DNA from: Cystobasidiopsis lactophilus
Lineage: Eukaryota; Basidiomycota; Agaricostilbomycetes; Agaricostilbales; Chionosphaeraceae
Length of the DNA stretch: 64,000 nt
Assembly (NCBI GenBank): GCA_001599975.1
Contig: BCIO01000006.1
Span: 491,587-555,586 of the forward strand
Direction: 5' to 3'
Shown: positions 23,049-33,775 of the stretch, piece by piece
How the letters are laid out: the number at the start of each line of letters is the position of its first letter
Numbering within the stretch: position 1 is the stretch's first letter
Notes under the pieces: generated by a model
Told to the model about the DNA's origin: nothing
What the model saw: only the letters and a program-made list of their open reading frames with translations
The model's database searches: none
Position numbers and translations under genes: made by a program

Positions 23049-24625
23049 ATGCGTCAAACTGGTCTAGTGCTACTCGGTGCATATCTGCTATGGATGTGGC
23101 TGCGGCCAAATGCGGCTCCAGCAGATGGTCTTCTCGCAGAAGGTGCGCCTGCCCTCGCGCTCTCGATTCTTCTTCGAAGCTGATGATTGTGGAACGTCCA
23201 GATATCTACGAGACTCTGGCTGACCGCATGTGCTCCAATGCATTGCTGGAAGCCGAGCGGCACCGCCAATCTCGAGCATACGTCGGAAGCGGCACCAGGT
23301 TGAGTCGAGTCCTCAACAAAGCCAAGGCCGGCCATCCTTTGAGTATGCTCATCCCACTGTCTTCTCAAGCCTTATTGATAGCCTCTTACCAGTCGTCGGA
23401 GTCTTGGGGGGCTCCATCTCAGCTTGCCACGGCTTGGGCGACCCCGTGGTGGAGGCTTGCTACCCAGCCCGCATCCTGGACTGGCTGAATCGGCGTTTTC
23501 CGCACCCTAGTCATCGCCTGGTGAATGGCGCAGTGCGCCGAACTGGACCGTCTTACTTCGCCTACTGCTCCTCGAAGCATCTGCCGGATCTTGTGGATTT
23601 GATCGTCGTCGAGTTCCACGCGGAAGGTGACACGTAGGTGATGGCTTCACCCGAGATGCAGATGCCTGACAGCTTGGTAATACAGCGAGCCGGAGACGAC
23701 AGAGCAGTTTGAACATCTCATTCGATCTCTTCTATCGCGGCCAGACGCCCCTGCTGTCTTGGTTCTGAGCCCTTTTTCGATCCACCTGATGGCCAGACAT
23801 GGCTATGCTGGGCCCGAAATTTGGTACAATGCGGTTGCACAGCACTACGATGTCCCTCACCTTATGGCGAAGCCTCTATTATGGCAGTCCTGTCAGCGTG
23901 ATCGCGAGACTACCAAACACCAGCTTTTTTTGGACGCAATGCTGCCAAATGCGCACGGTCACGAGCTTTTGGCCACGGTTGTCACATCGTTCTTGGAACA
24001 GCAGTTGTGCGCAGCCTTGAGCGTCGGTCGATCAGCTAGTACCGCGCTCGACACCTCTAGCAACATGTCAATTTCAGCGAGAAGCCTGTCAGAACCTCAC
24101 CTGAAGACATTCCCAGATCGATTCTTACCAGCTCCTCTGTTTGCACCTACTACCGGCCAAATCCGCCCATATCGGCCCTTCTGCGGAGGAGCGCACGAGC
24201 TCATAACTCCTTCCTCAAGAGTAATGTTAATCAGCGCCGGTTGGACAGCAGAGGTGCCATTTGGTCCCGAAGCTGGTGGATTGCACTATTGGTTGGCATC
24301 GGAGGCCGGCTCGACTCTCCGCGCCCATGTCCAAGTCAGCTCTGGCGAAATCGCCATCTTATATCAACAGGACAAGGGAGATGTTGGGAGCGAAGTTGAG
24401 TGTTGGGTAGGTCAAGGAGTAGGAAAGAGGGTGACACTGGCAGCGTTCGGTGCCGACGATAGGAAAAGGTGCGTACGCCTGTTTGAATCGGTACGGTTCG
24501 CGCTGACATAAGAGATAATTAGACTGGCACGCTTAGCTGTCGACGACCAGAGCGGCAGGCAATTGGTGACTTGCGAATTGAAGCGCGAGGGAGCTTTTCG
24601 TATTTATGGCATCTTTGGGTCTTGA
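23049..24625 (+). CDS. SGNH-type hydrolase, membrane-anchored (paralogue 2), active-site His missing
   Basis: ATG at 23049; anchor MRQTGLVLLGAYLLWMWL. Introns: 23143-23201, one at about 23342-23391, one at about 23635-23684, and one at about 24470-24522. Block I VGVLGGSISACHGLGD, block II LVNGAVRRTGPSYFAYCSS, core LVDLIVVEFHAEGDTE, then AVLVLSPFSIHL and AVAQHYDVPHL. The expected D-x-x-H block V reads LDAMLPNAHGHELL: Asp is present, the third following residue is Leu instead of His, with a His four residues later. The C-terminal half carries FGPEAGGLHYWLASEAGS and VECWVGQGVG and ends TCELKREGAFRIYGIFGS, complete relative to paralogue 1. It may be catalytically altered or a glycan-binding relic. 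Confidence 0.78.
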
Positions 24626-25145
24626 GGCCAGGGGTCAACGGATAACGCCATATTGTTATTGCATAGCGCCTCACTGCATCGACCTCAGCCACGAACCATA
24701 ATTGCTTTCCAATCCAATCTTCAAAACCTTTGCGGCAGCGCGGCGCTCAGCCGATTTTCTCTGTCTTGTGTCGCGACCTTGTACCTGATGCTGAGGTAGT
24801 GCCTTGGCTGGAGCTTTACTCTTCACCGTTACTGCCGCTGTGAACTGGAAGCAAAAGTGAGCTTATCTCAACCTGTGGCCGGCACTCACCCGGGGAGCAG
24901 CTGCTGGAAACTGCAGGCGATTTGCGGCAGACTTGCCTGTCAACTTTGAATAATCACTCTCCATAACAAGACTTTGTCCTACAACCGATACGACTGCGCG
25001 TTAAAGAGGTAGCCGGCCCAGAAGGTGTGTTGATTTGCTCCGCCTGACTTTTTCGCTGCCACGGTTTCCCCTGACGATTGGCGCTTTCTGTTGTTTGCAG
25101 CTCGACCCTTCCGTTGTCTCACCACACGAACCCTTCAAAACGCCC
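24626..25145. other. Intergenic, no gene seen
   Basis: 520 bp upstream of the GT69 gene on the same strand; no coding support. Confidence 0.4.
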
Positions 25146-26937
25146 ATGTTGCGAAGGCGCGATGTGTCTAATACGACGAAACAGAGTTTGCGAAAGGAGG
25201 ATAGGAAAGCAGCGCCTTCTCTGACCCAGCGATGGACCAGAAGCACGGGGCTGTACAAACTGGTAAGTTCCAGCCCTCACCACTGTTCTTGCGACCTCTA
25301 CTCACGCGGAGTAGTACCCTGTCGTGTTCCCAGTACTGTTAGGAATAGTTTTGGGTGGTATGTTCACGATGTTGGTCAAGGCCCGGGTGAGGAAGTTGTC
25401 TCAAGTCCCGTTCTTCAGCGATCTGATGCGGGATTTAGGTTTCGTGGCAATCGTCTTCTGGAAGGCAGGCGATCGCAGAGCGGTCCAGACGCCAAATGCT
25501 CGATCTTCTGTCCGACCTCGCTCCTCATCACACTAGCCAGTGTCTGGTAGCACCTCAAAGAGTTTATGCTTCGCAATCCTATTCGAGATACCAACCACTT
25601 TTCGCATCGACTCCGACCTTTGCTGCAGGGCATCCGGCAGCATCTCTTTCGAAAGCGACCCTCCTCTTCCTTGTGTTGCCTTACAGTCTCTTACTTCGTA
25701 CGAACAGGGCCCTATCAACATCACCTCGGCCTCACAAGTACTTCTTTGCTATCAACCTCTACAATTCCTTCGATGTGATCCCCGATGTCTTCAGCACTTT
25801 GCTCAAAGTCTGTGCTATCCTGGGCTATCAAAACGTCTACGTTTCGATCTACGAGAATGGCTCTACTGATCAAACAAAAGCGCTTTTGGCGCTTTTCGAA
25901 GCTCTCACAGCTGCTGTTGGCTTACGAGGCCGAGTTCGCACTTCCTCACGGCAGCGTGGCTCGTTTGCTCATCGCATTGAGTACTTGGCCGAAGTGCGAA
26001 ACGCAGCGCTGGCGCCTTTGCACGACTTACACAACAGGCGTGACGAGGTCTTCGACTCCATCATCTTTCTCAACGACGTGCTACCTTGTGTGGACGATAT
26101 CTTGGAGCTCATTTGGCAATCTCGGCTGAACAGCGCTGGCGTCACCTGCGGCTCAGACTACATGTACCATGACGGTCTACGCCAGCCCGTCTTTTACGAC
26201 AATTGGGTCAGCCGAGACATCAATGGCACTGCGCTCCAAAATGCGCCCTTTGGCAAAGTCTTCGCGGATCCCTCGTCTTCTCAACGCTTCACATCGCACC
26301 TCCCTTTACAAGTACAGGCCTGCTGGAATGGAATCGCGGTGCTTGACCCGGCGCCGTTCTACGCTTTACCGCCCACCAAGTTCAGGATGGCCAACCTCAT
26401 GGAGGATGAATGCTCTGCTTCGGAGTGCAGCCTTCTATGCAACGACTACTGGACTGCTGGATATGGCCGCATCATGATGGTTCCTCGTGTCAAATTGGCG
26501 TACGACAAGGTTGGTGTCTTTACTTGAGATGTGATAAGGTGCTGATCGACAGTATGGCAGCGCATTTGGGACAGCATCCATCCAAGTAGGGTCAATACAT
26601 CAGCTTCGCTCCAATACGCAAGTTTTGGTGGCTTTGAAGAAGAGGAAGGCCAATCTCTTGATGTTCAAGACAAAGGCTGGTTCGGTCCGCATGATCGCAC
26701 ATTCCAGCCCGAAGAGTCGCAGCCGATCGACTTCAAATCCGGTCCATCGCATGTCTGGTGTTGGGGGTGGAGCGGTGCAGGCGACTTGGACGGCCCAGAC
26801 AGTACGCCCATATGGGAAGAGACATCGGATATCGGAAGGAATGTGGCAAATGTGAAGCACTACCGTGGTGAGTGGTGCTTGTTACACTATGGTCGTTCTG
26901 AAGCCTTAATTGATAATGCTGCTCAGGTTGGACGTAA
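25146..26937 (+). CDS. GT69 (CAP59/Cmt1-like) glycosyltransferase 1
   Basis: ATG at 25146 (MLRRRDVSNTTKQSL), intron 25263-25314, then anchor YPVVFPVLLGIVLGGMFTML. The join from about 25440 to 25740 is uncertain (several frames open). The body is a clear CAP59_mtransfer domain: KYFFAINLYNSFDVIPD, YVSIYENGSTDQTKALL, RIEYLAEVRNAALAPL, SIIFLNDVLPCVDDI, GVTCGSDYMYHDG, VQACWNGIAVLDPAPF and SECSLLCNDYW...GRIMMVPRVKLAYDK. A later intron (about 26515-26552) leads to VWQRIWDSIHPSRVN and SHVWCWGWSGAGDLDG; the last intron (about 26868-26925) gives the end HYRGWT. GT69 includes cryptococcal alpha-1,3-mannosyltransferase Cmt1 and capsule protein Cap59. Here the FLNDV motif is intact. Tail-to-tail with the second GT69 gene. 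Confidence 0.85.
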
Positions 26938-27115
26938 CCCCGAGAGGCAGTCGTGACAGAGAGTGGACGATGTCTGGCTGGATGCACCGCATAATAGTGC
27001 AAATAGAGTCCATGCATGCATATGATGGAATTGCTATAAATTATGGACAATATCATCCAGCGCCACTATCACAACTTCTTCCCCAAAAATTCAAACATTG
27101 CCGGCCCTCTAAAAA

Positions 27116-28795
27116 TCAAGTTCGACTCGTCGCTGGCTCTTGTGGGCCAGGCGTCCTCCCGTTGTCCGCATCTGATTTGGCTTGTGAGTTTTGGAAAGGT
27201 TTGAGAAGGCAACGCGAGCAAAAGAATCGAACCTCTTGACACAAGAAGCTCTTGGGGGCAGATGCCCAGTTCGCCAACGCGTGGGCGTCTTCCTCAGTGG
27301 AATGGGCTTCTTGGGACGTGGGAACTAAATGCTTTCGGAGATCAGCGGCGAGCCGGGAATGAGCCGCGCCAGCATAAGTGATAGCGCTGCGAGGGTTGAT
27401 GATCATCCTAGCTATCCTCTTGCACTGTTACGAATCAGGATTGCTGAAGGCGCATGCATGATGGTTGGATAACTCACCGACAAGGGCGAGCTTGTTGAGT
27501 TGTCGTTGACCGGGCTAGCCTTTTCGCCGGGAAGCTCGCTGGCGCCATCCCCTAAGCACTCGGACTGCCTCCACACATCGCGGCAAAAGAATCCTTGTGA
27601 TGAGTCCATACACTCTGAGTCACTCGCAGCATCCGCGCCAATGTTTTGAAGGGTAGTGGTGTTGAGAATGCTGGACGTTCGGGCGCTTCGATAGCGGATG
27701 CCAGCATAGTAAGTTTGAGCCGGGTCAACCACATGCGTTCCGGACTGGCAGCATAGCACTTGAAAAGGCTTGCCACTGCGGTAGGCTCGCTGGGCATATG
27801 GCGCCCGGGGCGGCACGTTGGTTGCGCCAGAGGTAGGTGGCGATCGATTAAAGGGGTTGCCTTCCATGTCGCGAGTGCGCCATTGGTCGTTGAAGAGGAA
27901 GAGGCCGTTGTGCTCCCGCCAGTCCATCCCGCAAGTCAGAGCAGCCTTGTTCACGATAGCTGCGTGCAGCATTCCCATCAAATCTTGATGGCAAAGGAAC
28001 CCTTTCAGCCACACGACTCTTGTGAAACGATATCCACTGGCTTGGAGTTGATCCAAAGGTTCAAGGGCTACGTTTTTGGTGTGAGCTTCTTCGGCTGGAT
28101 AGTAGGCAGCTTCTGCAGTAGCCGTCAGCGCCGGTAGATGCTTGATCTGGTAAGGCACGTCCAACATGATGAACACGAGCTCGATGAGATCGCAGAGGAA
28201 CGGAGTCGAGTCGGTGGACGCATAGTCGACCAAGGAAACGAAGATTGACTGCGCCCCATGGGTTCGGACGAAACGGACCAGCAAGGCCAGCTGGTCCAGC
28301 AGGTAGTGATCGGCGGAAGATGCCACCCACGCAAAGTAGAGGCGCTCGTCCTTGAGGAGAGCCCCATCATCGTGGTCGCTGCTCGCGCCGGCGAAAGGCA
28401 TCCCGACCGAAGGACACTCTGCCGCCGCCCATCCAGAAAACGTGAGCAGCTGGCCAACAATCTCCTTCAGCGTCCCTTCGTCTTGCCGCCAAGTGGCGCC
28501 GCCACGGGACTTTGGCAGCAGCACGTCCTTCCAGAACTCCTCGCTTCCCGCCCTCGCGACGTCGTCTAGCATTCGCTCCGATCGCGGGCGCCCAATCCTG
28601 CGCTGCAAGCTTCTTTTGCTTCGAACATCCAGGCGCTTTATAGTCTGAGGGGCACCGATAAGCCGTTCAAGTTTGCAGAAGTCCAGGAATGGAGGCACGA
28701 ACACTTGGCTCCGAAAGCCACCACGAAGTGAGCAACGAGGCGAGGAGCACCAAGGCAATACGAAACAATGCATGTCGATAGGATCTTGACACCAT
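27116..28795 (-). CDS. GT69-like glycosyltransferase 2, divergent active site
   Basis: The most plausible start is ATG 28795 (MVSRSYRHALFRIALVLLASLLTSWWL, a type II anchor), then an unresolved splice into the frame carrying KRSLQRRIGRPRSERMLDD. The domain aligns piece by piece with the previous gene: LYFAWVASSADHYLLDQL, SIFVSLVDYASTDSTPFL, HTKNVALEPLDQL, TRVVWLKGFLCHQDLM, ALTCGMDWREHNG, NDQWRTRDMEGNPF and FQVLCCQSGTHVVDPAQTYY. The C-terminus continues over an intron (about 27427-27478) to RIARMIINPRSAITYAG. The FLNDV of typical members is WLKGF here, and CWNG is CQSG, so the acidic residue at the first site is lost. It may be inactive or have changed function. The last exon end (27116) is uncertain. 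Confidence 0.72.
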
Positions 28796-28942
28796 CGCAG
28801 ACCGGAAACAAGATGCACATTGCAGAGGGAGCGCAAAAAAAAAAAAAAAAAAAAAAAGGTGCGCCCTGGCATTGATGATCTTGAGACAGGTAGGACAGGG
28901 CCATGGCAAAGGTTTGCTCCTTCTCGTCCCAGCGCTATCACC
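28796..28942. promoter_or_regulatory. Divergent promoter with A23 tract (28835-28857)
   Basis: A run of 23 A residues sits between the likely start of the GT69-2 gene (minus) and the ATG of SGNH-3 (plus), which are only 147 bp apart. Poly(dA:dT) tracts exclude nucleosomes in yeast promoters. The reading frame through the tract (a run of Phe) is an artefact. Confidence 0.55.
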
Positions 28943-30858
28943 ATGTCCTACAAAAAGCACACGCCCGACTCTTCGCTCTCTGATTTCGCTGAAGTCAATA
29001 AAGGTCTAGAGCCAGCATTGCGATTCTGGCCGGCCTCATGGCGGCAGCGTTTCAAGCTCGCTGTTCCTCGCATTCGTACGCCAACAAGCGGTTTGCTATG
29101 CTTTCTTCAGTTACATTTGCTTGAGCATTGCCCCACAGGCTCTCCGTTATTCTTGTCTCGGCCTCGGCTATTTCGACTTTCGAAACTCCTTCTTGGCATG
29201 CTGCTGCTGTGTGGCATTGCAGCTGGCCTGATCGCATCCCATCACAGTGCTTGGAAAGGTCGACTGCAATGGATGCGGTCATACGAAGTCTGTGGAATGT
29301 GCGCCTCCTCTCCAGAGCAGTGTGCCTTATATGGCAAGCAAGCGCTGGGTGTATCCATACCATTCCAAGGGACTGGTTTCCGGACGAGGCGCTTCTTGAA
29401 AGCCGTTTTGAGAGGGGACCCGATAAAGGTCGCTGTCCTTGGTGGCTCGGGTGTGCTCGCTCGCATTCCGTCGTCTAGCCAATGACACTGACCCATGCTT
29501 TGTGCTCCGCAGTATCGAATGGTTTCGAAATGGACTCAGGCAGTCGATTCCATGAACTGGTAGCAGCCTGGGTCAATATGACCTCGCCAACCCACAGCGT
29601 CTCGCATGTGAAAGGCGCGGTCCCCGGCCGGGGGTCTTCGTATTTCATGGCTTGTCACCACGTTCACATTCCTCGAGACTCCGATCTCATCCTCGTCGAA
29701 ATGGGCGTCAACGATGATATACGCAAAGACGAATATTTTTATCACTTTGATGTCCTACTACGATCTCTACTTTCACCCGAAGAGTATCCGCGCATGCCGG
29801 CTGTGTTGGTAATGGACACCTTTTCAGTTGCTCTTTTTCAGCTGTCAAATGGTCAAGACCTCCACATGGGCCCAGCAATGCATTACGATGTGCCAGTCAT
29901 TAACTTGCGAAGCTGGCTGCTCCCTCGTCTCCTCGGCAACTCTTCCCTCAAAGAAGATCTATATTGGGGTCAACGTAAAGCTAGTGCCACAAATTCTTTC
30001 AAAGGCGACTATCTCCATCTCAACTATCGGGGCCACCAAGCGTTTGCCGGTCAGTAGAACCTGCCGCGCGGTCTAAAGCCTACTAATTGCTTCGCAGACA
30101 TGGCGATCACTTTTCTGCAGCAGCAGCTCTGTATGCTTCAGACGCTGGTAGATAGCGAGCCAGCTTTGGTCGACACCCATGAGCTCAATTTGTGGGCTGC
30201 TCGCGCAGGAACGTCGGATCTGCCACGTGTAGGTCCGCCCGTATTGTAGGAAATACTGGCAATTTGATTTCATTTCTGTCTGTAGCTTCGATTGACAGAT
30301 CGATGGCAAGATGAAGGTCAAACCGAGCGATCGTCGTACCAATGCCGTTCCATTTCAGCCCCAGAACAGCAAGACCAACTCGAGATGGCACCAGGAAGCT
30401 ATGACTGGAATGTTTGGGACGACACTTCGGCGTGGAATTTCGCTAAAAGATACCTGCGCGCCGACAAAGTGGGCGCAAGGGTCAATTTTCAAAGTGACCT
30501 CGTCAAAGGCGCTTGGACGCTGTACTACCTGGTCAGCGACCGGAAGCCTCTTGGAAAAGTTGCTTGTTGGACCGACAATCAACGCCACAATGCTGTGATT
30601 ATCTCTGGACGCACCGACAAGCACGTGTAGGTTTTCGTATCATCGCCCCGAGCGCCGCTGAGCCGTATTCGCAGTCAAGTGGGCCGGTAAGATCATTGAT
30701 ACTGAAGCCAAAGAAGCCAGCTGACGATGTGCAGCGAACAAAAAATCGCCTCTGGGCTAAGTGCAGGACCTCACACCCTTTCTTGCGAAGTGGTGAACGA
30801 CACGGATGATCCGAGCGGTGGCCACCAGTTTCTTATCGTGGCCATTTTTACGGAGTAG
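28943..30858 (+). CDS. SGNH-type hydrolase, membrane-anchored (paralogue 3), full catalytic set
   Basis: ATG at 28943 (MSYKKHTPDSSLS), anchor LSKLLLGMLLLCGIAAGLIA, a Cys-containing linker (CGMCASSPEQC), then FRTRRFLKAVLRGDPIKVAVLGGS. Introns: 29451-29512, 30050-30097, 30229-30285 and 30627-30734. Block I GGSVSNGFEM, block II VKGAVPGRGSSYFMACHH, block III-like DLILVEMGVNDD and block V GDYLHLNYRGHQAF (D-x-x-H intact). The C-terminal accessory half includes FQSDLVKGAWTLYYLVSD, VACWTDNQRHNAV and the end GPHTLSCEVV...HQFLIVAIFTE. This is the most complete of the four paralogues and the best candidate for a working esterase or acyltransferase on a secreted glycan. Confidence 0.82.
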
Positions 30859-31011
30859 TTCAATGGAGGCAATCAAGGGCAATCACAGTCGGGAGAAAGC
30901 GATTGGCGCTTATTTATTGCATGTTTTAGAGTGGATGCGCTATATGCGAGATGTAGAGAAAGAGCAGAGCAAAACAACTCGGAAAGGCACGCCTCTAAGA
31001 GAGGCTGTCTG

Positions 31012-31404
31012 TTGCGGCAGCTGGAGGAAGAGGTCCAGCACGGCCAGGCGGTCAAAGGGAGCAGCCAGACAGGCCGCCGGTTTCCACTCCCAATTTGCGA
31101 CCTCGACAACTCGCTGCCGCGTGTGTTCATCATTGGTCCCATAGCAGTGAAAGTTGGACAGGGAGCTAGACTCTTGCAAACTGGCAAAGTCGGAAATAGC
31201 CTCGAAGGCGGGCTGCCGTGGCGACCAGCCGCCGACAGCGACATCCTCGAACGAGCGGCAAGGCCTGGACGAGATGAGGCCGAAAGAAGACCAGCGTGAG
31301 ATCATTTCGGAGGGCGGCGTTAGGTGGGCAAAGTACGCCAGTGACAGCAGGCTGCCGCTGGCGAGAGCCGCGCCAAACTTGAAGTGGCCACGTCGTAGGG
31401 GCAT
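31012..31404 (-). pseudogene. 5' fragment of a PC-esterase gene
   Basis: From ATG 31404: MPLRRGHFKFGAALASG, TPPSEMISRWSSFGL, FASLQESSSLSNFHCYG and VANWEWKPAACLAAPFDRLAVLDL match the first exon of the gene at 42950, then homology stops at QLPQ and unrelated sequence follows. The GDSL exon and all downstream exons are absent, so no active enzyme is possible. It was created by the segmental duplication. Confidence 0.8.
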
Positions 31405-31879
31405 GGCTGCCAGCCCGTCGGTGCGCTTCTGCTCCTGATTGCACGCTGGTTGGCCGTCGCACGACAAAGAGCAGTAAGGGGTCAAGACCGTGCGGTGTTG
31501 CCCGTCACAAAGTCTTTGTGCGAATCGGCAGAAGTGGCCGGAAGGGGTAGCAGCGGCGGGCCATGCTCGTGTACTCTTTTTAGGAGCATGAAAGGTGGCC
31601 AAAACATGGTGGTTGGCATAGAGCGAAGGGTAAATCGATTTCAGAGGCGACTTGACTTTCCGCAACCCACTGAACTATGGGAGGTGGCAAATACACAATG
31701 CCTATTGCAAGTTGGGTAACAGCTGCCATATGAGCTGATGGACCTCACGAGAAACGTAGAGGCAAAAGTGCAGGCAGTCCCGAGGAGCTTTCCGCCGACC
31801 GTCGATCCGCTGCCGGGTCATCTCCATCTGCCGCCCAATCCATCAGTTTCGTACGGCCTGAAGACAGAAGCGAAATCTC

Positions 31880-32070
31880 ACGATGTCATAGACATAAACG
31901 TTGTTTAAGTGTGCGCTTTCGCGCTTCCACGCGGCGTCTGGAGCGAGTGGCTGTACTCGGTGCTCTCGGCCACAAAGTCCGTCGGTAGGAGTGGGTGCAT
32001 CGGTGAGAAGTCGCATTGAGCTTGGACGAACGGTTTGCCTTTGTAGATGAGCCGGAGGTGGTCAATGCCG
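31880..32070 (-). pseudogene. 3' fragment of a PC-esterase gene
   Basis: Matches the last exon of the gene at 43390-44732 (region encoding KGNPFVQAQCDFSPMHPLL). The upstream codons are lost at about 32070. It lies just downstream of the last recognised exon of GT92-1, and the frame there is disturbed relative to the donor. Confidence 0.7.
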
Positions 32071-32131
32071 TCTCAGTCCCACCTTGGATACTCTTCAAGA
32101 CCTTATGCGCACCGCATGATATGACATCGAC

Positions 32132-33665
32132 TTACGAAACTTTAGCAAGCTGACGCCCCATATAAGACCAAAACTTGAGTATCCGGGGTGTCGCGACCAG
32201 AGTTTCGTTGAAAGCGACATGGAACGGATTCCGGCCGGGGTCTCGAATGTGCAGAACGCTGAGCCCGGTACAGGGTGCAGAGCCCTCAGTCAATACCGAC
32301 AGGCAATCAGTAGGATTGTAGGAGTGTGCTCGCGTCGCCATTGCCATTCTGCGGACACCATGGACCCAGACAGCCAAAACCGCATCCGCGCGATGGATAG
32401 CTTTCTGGTACCGCACGGCCCCTCCCTTGAGGAAGTAGTCTTGATACGAGTCCCACGCTTCGCTAGGGAAGTCGGGAAACCCGCTGACGGCAAGATTTGT
32501 GTTGATCCGTTTGCCGCCAATGTAGCGATGGAACAGGTGCACGCTTCCGACCTCGGCGGGCACCAAAGCCAAAGCTGCTGGTAGAGAACTGCGATCTCGG
32601 GGCCAATTTGGAAAGGTCGGTACCAAGAATTCGTCGGTGTCGATGATGGCAATCCAAGGCGCAGACCGACCAGATCGCCACAAGCAGCTGTTGGCGTAGA
32701 AGTTTTGATCGAGATATTTATGCCCTTTCCTGGAGCCTTCTATGTCGTAGTGAAAGGCGTGACTACAGCCAAGTTGAGCATGCTAGTTAATCAGCGTTAA
32801 GGCACCAACCGAAATGTGTCCGAGGTTCCGAGTTGACGGTTGACCAGCTGCACAAAGCGCGCATGTTTCGGTAGACGGCTATACCAGTGCACCCTCGCCA
32901 CTCCAAGCAAGTGATGATGAAGACGCCATTCGATGATTTTTTTGAAGTCCAACTCTTCGCCGTACATTGGCGCAACGCAAATATCCAAAGTGCTTGGTGA
33001 AGAAGTGTGGACCACCAAGTCGAACTTGAAGGTTGCCAAAAATGCTCCATCGTCGTCGAAGAGCCGAATTTGGACGTTGCGCTGCGGCTGTCTGCTTTGG
33101 ACCATCCAAGGCGGAAGGGGGCAGGTATAAACGGCATGGTGGATCTTCACAGCGGCCCCTTGCCACGAATCATGCGTCTCCCCACTTTCAAAGACACACA
33201 CCACGAGGGCACGTTCACTGAGAGACGAAGGGCGAAGTTGAGCATCACCGTAGGCAGGCTCAAAATCCTCCAGGGCCAGGCTGAGCCACAATCGGGGCTG
33301 CATCGCTTCACCGGATCTAACATCTGCTGGTTGAATGGAAAATGGCTGTCGAACTACAGCGTCGAGCAGTCGAAATCGATTGAGCTGGTTGGGCGAGATC
33401 TGCTCGAAGTGGGCCCGAAAAAAGGTTTCGTTGGGCAACGCGAGAGCCAGATATGTCGAGTTGTGACTTTTGCCATCTCTTGAGAGCATAGATCTTAAGA
33501 GGCTACAACATTTGATAAGGTCTCCAGCGAACCAGTCGTTCTAGGGACCAAACCTCACCTCCGTGCCAAAAGGAATATCCCCAAGGCTATGGCCAGTCTG
33601 GCAATGAACGCGCGACGACGCGGGAGACGTAGACGCCTAACAAGCTGACGGGCGAGCCTGAGCAT
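32132..33665 (-). CDS. GT92-like (DUF23) glycosyltransferase 1
   Basis: ATG at 33665 (MLRLARQLVRRLRLPRRR), anchor AFIARLAIALGIFLLA, intron 33503-33558, then a long lumenal domain: PRLWLSLALEDFEPAYG, LDICVAPMYGEELDFKKIIEW, LLGVARVHWYSRLPKHARFV. A very short gap (23 nt, GTGCCT...ACTAG, about 32793-32815) must be removed to keep SDTFRL joined to HAQLGCSHAFHYD. Then come WIAIIDTDEFLVPTF (D-T-D metal site), GSVHLFHRYIGG and LSVLHIRDPGRNPFHVAFNET. GT92 proteins include plant galactan synthases and nematode galactosyltransferases. The C-terminus ends near KVS at a GTAAGT donor, so a last short exon may have been disrupted by the adjoining duplication A1. Confidence 0.75.
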
Positions 33666-33775
33666 TGGAAGGGCAGCGGTCGGCCAAAGGACAGAAAAGC
33701 GACGAGTCAGTCTGAAAGAGGCCTGGCGGCTCTTGCAAGTTCAAATGTGGTAACGACACAAGGTGATTACACATA

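Larger units (their letters stand above)
31012..32070. repeat. Segmental duplication A1 (copy of about 42557-43625)
   Basis: Nearly identical over about 1.06 kb to the junction between the two PC-esterase genes. It carries the first exon of the left gene, the intergenic region and the final exon of the right gene. It sits between SGNH-3 and GT92-1. The left edge falls inside the LDLLLQMP codons and the right edge inside the HFDHLRL codons. Confidence 0.85.

Noticed and set aside
28820-28960. Open frames reading a run of Phe or Lys through the A23 tract as the N-terminus of genes on either strand
   Set aside because: The tract lies in a divergent promoter; better starts with membrane anchors exist at 28795 (minus) and 28943 (plus).
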